DNA from: Silvimonas sp. JCM 19000
GTDB lineage: Bacteria > Pseudomonadota > Gammaproteobacteria > Burkholderiales > Chitinibacteraceae
Direction: 5' to 3'
Assembly: GCA_001313065.1 (NCBI GenBank)
Contig: BBFD01000030.1
Coordinates: 1-21,072, forward strand
DNA: 21,072 nucleotides
Shown: positions 18,863-21,072 of the stretch, in pieces
How positions within the stretch are numbered: position 1 is the stretch's first letter
How the letters are laid out: the number at the start of each line of letters is the position of its first letter
Position numbers and translations under genes: made by a program
The notes under the pieces: generated by a model
Told to the model about the DNA's origin: nothing
What the model saw: only the letters and a program-made list of their open reading frames with translations
Databases searched by the model: none

Positions 18863-19039
18863 TTACAGAAATTTCCACAGCAGATACGCCACCACGGCAA
18901 TCAACAACGGCAGATTGGTTAACGCCACGATCTTCTGTATCGCAGGATCGCGCGAGCCTTTGTCGTTGAGTTTTGCCGCTTCCAGCGCTGCCTTGTTGTC
19001 GTCGATGGCATCAAGGCTAAAGCGTTTGTTGTCGCTCAC
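18863..19039 (-). CDS. Small C-terminally anchored membrane protein, unknown function
   Basis: A 58-residue frame from a GTG at 19039 that overlaps the corrected ibaG stop (GTGA at 19039-19036). Residues 2-36 are charged and hydrophilic (SDNKRFSLDAIDDNKAALEA...), and residues 37-58 (IVALTNLPLLIAVVAYLLWKFL) form one transmembrane helix at the very C-terminus, as in tail-anchored proteins. As written, an A7 run fuses this frame to ibaG, giving an apparent 137-residue protein; I judge that false. An alternative start is the ATG at 19051, which gives 62 residues. I do not recognise a family. Coupling to ibaG and position before murA suggest expression with the envelope genes. Confidence 0.6.
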   Translation of the reverse strand: MSDNKRFSLDAIDDNKAALEAAKLNDKGSRDPAIQKIVALTNLPLLIAVVAYLLWKFL

Positions 19040-19276
19040 CGTGCGGCCCATTCGGCGGGAGTGAGGGTTTTTTTCCAGCGAAAGCGCGTGCAGTTCGCCG
19101 GAATCGATGACGTCCTTGAGGGCGTCTTTAACCAGGCGGTGGCGGGCCAGCAAGCCCAGGCCGTCAAAGCGCGGCGAAGCGATGCGGGCATAGAAATGCG
19201 CACCGTCGCCATTGACTTCACAGGCGGTGGCGGACAGGCGATCGGTGATCAGGTTTTGTACTTGCTCAGGGGTCAT
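19036..19276 (-). CDS. ibaG: BolA-family protein IbaG, with one frame break
   Basis: About 79 residues from the ATG at 19276. It has the BolA-like fold sequence: MTPEQVQNLITDRLSATACE, then GDGAHFYARIAS and GLGLLARHRLVKDALKD with the conserved His. Corrected end: ELHALSLEKTLTPAEWAAR and TGA at 19038-19036. One extra A in the A7 run at 19068-19074 turns the end into KNPHSRRMG and reads on into the next gene. LHALS-K-TLTPAEW is the normal C-terminus of YrbA/IbaG proteins, so the correction is well supported. IbaG binds monothiol glutaredoxins and Fe-S clusters in related bacteria. The position upstream of murA is the classic one. Confidence 0.92.
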
Positions 19277-19292
19277 GACGAAGCAGCTTTCT

Positions 19293-20054
19293 CTAGTGCC
19301 TTAATTTGTAACCGGATTTTATCAGGTGATGGCCCAGCAAGGCGAGCGCAAACAACGCCGCACCGCTGACCGACAGCGCCAGCCAGGGCGAAACGTCGGC
19401 CACACCAAAAAAATCCGTAGCGGAAACCATCGATGATGTAGAACACCGGGTTCCAGTTGGACACGGCCTGCCAGAACGGCGGCAGGCTATGAATCGAGTA
19501 GAACACGCCCGACAAAAAAAACGTCAGCGGCATGATCAGGAAGTTCTGGAACGCGGCCAGCTGATCGAACTTGTCGGCCCAGATGCCGGCGATCAGGCCC
19601 AGGATGGCCATGGCGGCACAGCCCATCAGCGCAAACACCAGCACCCACAGCGGATGCTGCACCGGTGGAATTGCAAACACCAGCGTCACCAGCAGCACGC
19701 CCAGGCCGACGATGATGCCGCGCACCACGGCGGCTAGCACATAGGCGGCAAAGAACTCCAGATGCGACAGCGGCGGCAGCAGGATAAACACCAGATTGCC
19801 GGTGATCTTGGACTGGATGATGGATGAGCTGGTGTTGGAAAACGCGTTCTGCAGCATCGACATCATGGCCAGGCCAGGAATCAGGAACGCGGTATAGCGC
19901 ACGCCCGGATACGGCTGCACATGGCTGTCCAGCACATGCGCAAAAAATCAGCAGATACAAAGACGCGGTCAGGATCGGCGCCAGCACGGTCTGGAAACTG
20001 ACTTTCCAGAAGCGCAGTAGCTCTTTATAAAAAAAGGGTTTGAAAGCCTTGCAT
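19293..20054 (-). CDS. yadH: ABC-2 type exporter permease, YadH-like, with three frame breaks
   Basis: About 252 residues from the ATG at 20054 after removing one extra base in each of three runs (20029-20035, 19942-19947, 19407-19413). The protein starts MQGFQTLFYKELLRFWKVSFQ and has about six transmembrane helices. Typical ABC-2 motifs are IPGLAMMSMLQNAFSNTSSS, LSGVFYSIHSLPPFWQAVSNWNP and IIDGFRYGFFGVADV, closely matching the YadH pattern. The corrected C-terminus ends HHLIKSGYKLRH with TAG at 19295-19293. It pairs with the ATPase gene 111 nt upstream to form a four-part exporter. The substrate is not known. ibaG begins 16 nt downstream. Confidence 0.88.
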
Positions 20055-20165
20055 CGGGGTCGGATCTGCTTGTTCTGATCAGGTGTGGGCGCGGGGTAGC
20101 GCGTATGGCGTGCAATGATAGCCTGGCTGGCCACCCACCGGCGCGGTGAGTGGCGCAATCAAGGT

Positions 20166-21067
20166 TCAGGCGGCAGGGCCGTGCATGGTTTCGACGAAGA
20201 TATCTTCGAGATCGGGCTTGTTGATTTCGATATCGCGCAGCGTTACGCCCGCTTGTTTGATCTGGGCCAGCAAATCATCTAGCACGGCTACATCGCTGAG
20301 CTTGAGGTCATATTGCTGGCCATCTTGCGACACCACCAGCGGCTGCAGGCTGGCGGGCAGGGTGCCTTGCTGCAACTTGAGCCGCAAGGTGCGCGACTTG
20401 CCTTTGTTCAGCAGCGTGGCTTTGTCTTCAAGCGCAATCAGCTGGCCTTGCTTGAGCATGGCGATGCGATTGCACAATTCTTCGGCTTCTTCCAGATAGT
20501 GCGTGGTCAGCACGATGGTGGAGCCTTGCTGATTCAGCCGACGAATAAACTGCCACAGCGTCTGCCGTAATTCGACATCGACGCCCGCGGTGGCTCATCC
20601 AGCACGATGACGGGCGGCTTGTGCACCAGCGCCTGCGCCACCATCACGCGGCGCTTCATGCCGCCCGACAGCGCGCGCATATTGCTGTGTGCTTTGTCGG
20701 TGAGGCCCAGGCTGGCGAGGATCTCATCGATCCAGTCGTCGTTTTTTTTCAGGCCAAAATAGCCGGACTGAAACTGCAGGGTCTCGCGCACATTAAAGAA
20801 CGGATCGAACACCAGTTCTTGCGGCACGATGCCGACGCGCGCCGGGCATTGCGGTAATCGGTGGCCACATCGTGGCCCATGATGCGCACCGAACCCGAGG
20901 TGGCATGCGCCAGGCCGCCCAGGATAGAGATCAACGTGGTCTTGCCGGCGCCATTCGGGCCGAGCAGGGCAAAAAAAATCGCCCTCTTCGACATTAAAGC
21001 TGACCGACTTCAGCGCCTGGAACTGGCCGTAATGTTTGACGACCTGGTTGAACTCGATGGCACTCAC
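20166..21067 (-). CDS. yadG: ABC exporter ATPase, YadG-like, with three frame breaks
   Basis: About 300 residues from a GTG at 21067. Walker [14 protein letters not shown]-loop [20 protein letters not shown], signature [18 protein letters not shown], Walker [14 protein letters not shown] and H-loop [13 protein letters not shown] are all present once three breaks are closed: extra T at 20971-20978, base lost near 20835-20844, base lost near 20588-20593. The ~90-residue C-terminal region ending [17 protein letters not shown] is typical of DrrA/CcmA/YadG-type subunits. It energises the YadH-like permease encoded next. The GTG overlaps a TGA (21066-21064), so an upstream gene outside the window may be coupled to it; in related genomes this is often the mla lipid-transport operon, which is inference. 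Confidence 0.92.
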
Positions 21068-21072
21068 TGCGT

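Noticed and set aside
18863..19276. BolA-transmembrane fusion protein of 137 residues
   Set aside because: The fusion depends on a seven-A run of the kind that is too long throughout the window; removing one A gives the standard IbaG ending and a separate small gene.

Overview
The window looks like a chromosomal segment of a moderately GC-rich betaproteobacterium. Gene order and protein style (yadG-yadH-ibaG-murA-hisG-hisD...hisE-HIT-tatABC, short-form HisG, DUF4870 protein) fit that class, and Neisseriales-like bacteria are my best guess. Almost everything lies on the minus strand; only one flavoprotein gene is on the plus strand.

Layout, left to right. 1-143: the first ~47 codons of a membrane protein that leaves the window. 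235-5966: a compact chemotaxis operon read right to left, cheY-cheA-cheW-MCP-cheD, with a soluble poly-HAMP receptor ending in a CheR-type pentapeptide; no cheR or cheB is present. 5967-6415: a divergent intergenic region. 6416-6993: a WrbA/flavodoxin-type oxidoreductase gene on the plus strand, ended by a bidirectional terminator. 7089-21067: a long minus-strand run, in transcription order: YadGH-type ABC exporter, ibaG, a small tail-anchored protein, murA, DUF4870 protein, hisG, hisD, hisB, hisH, hisA, hisF, hisI, a 154-bp inverted-repeat element, hisE, HIT protein, tatA, tatB, tatC and a PglL/Wzy_C-type O-oligosaccharyltransferase. hisC is missing from the his block.

The most striking whole-window signal is frame damage. 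I count about 42 frame breaks in 17 genes, including murA, tatC and most his genes. They are of two kinds only: A/T runs that are one or two bases too long, and loss of one base at short G/C clusters. When corrected, every gene returns to a normal length for its family. I therefore read the genes as functional and the breaks as most likely sequence errors, and annotate full spans as CDS. Genes read without any break are cheD, cheW, tatA, tatB, hisA, hisH, the DUF4870 gene and the small tail-anchored gene.

No new defence or mobile system was found. The best biological leads are the inverted-repeat element inside the his operon, the sensor-less poly-HAMP receptor, the repeated FGLF motif in CheA, the tatC/glycosyltransferase coupling, and the small membrane protein gene hidden behind an ibaG frameshift.
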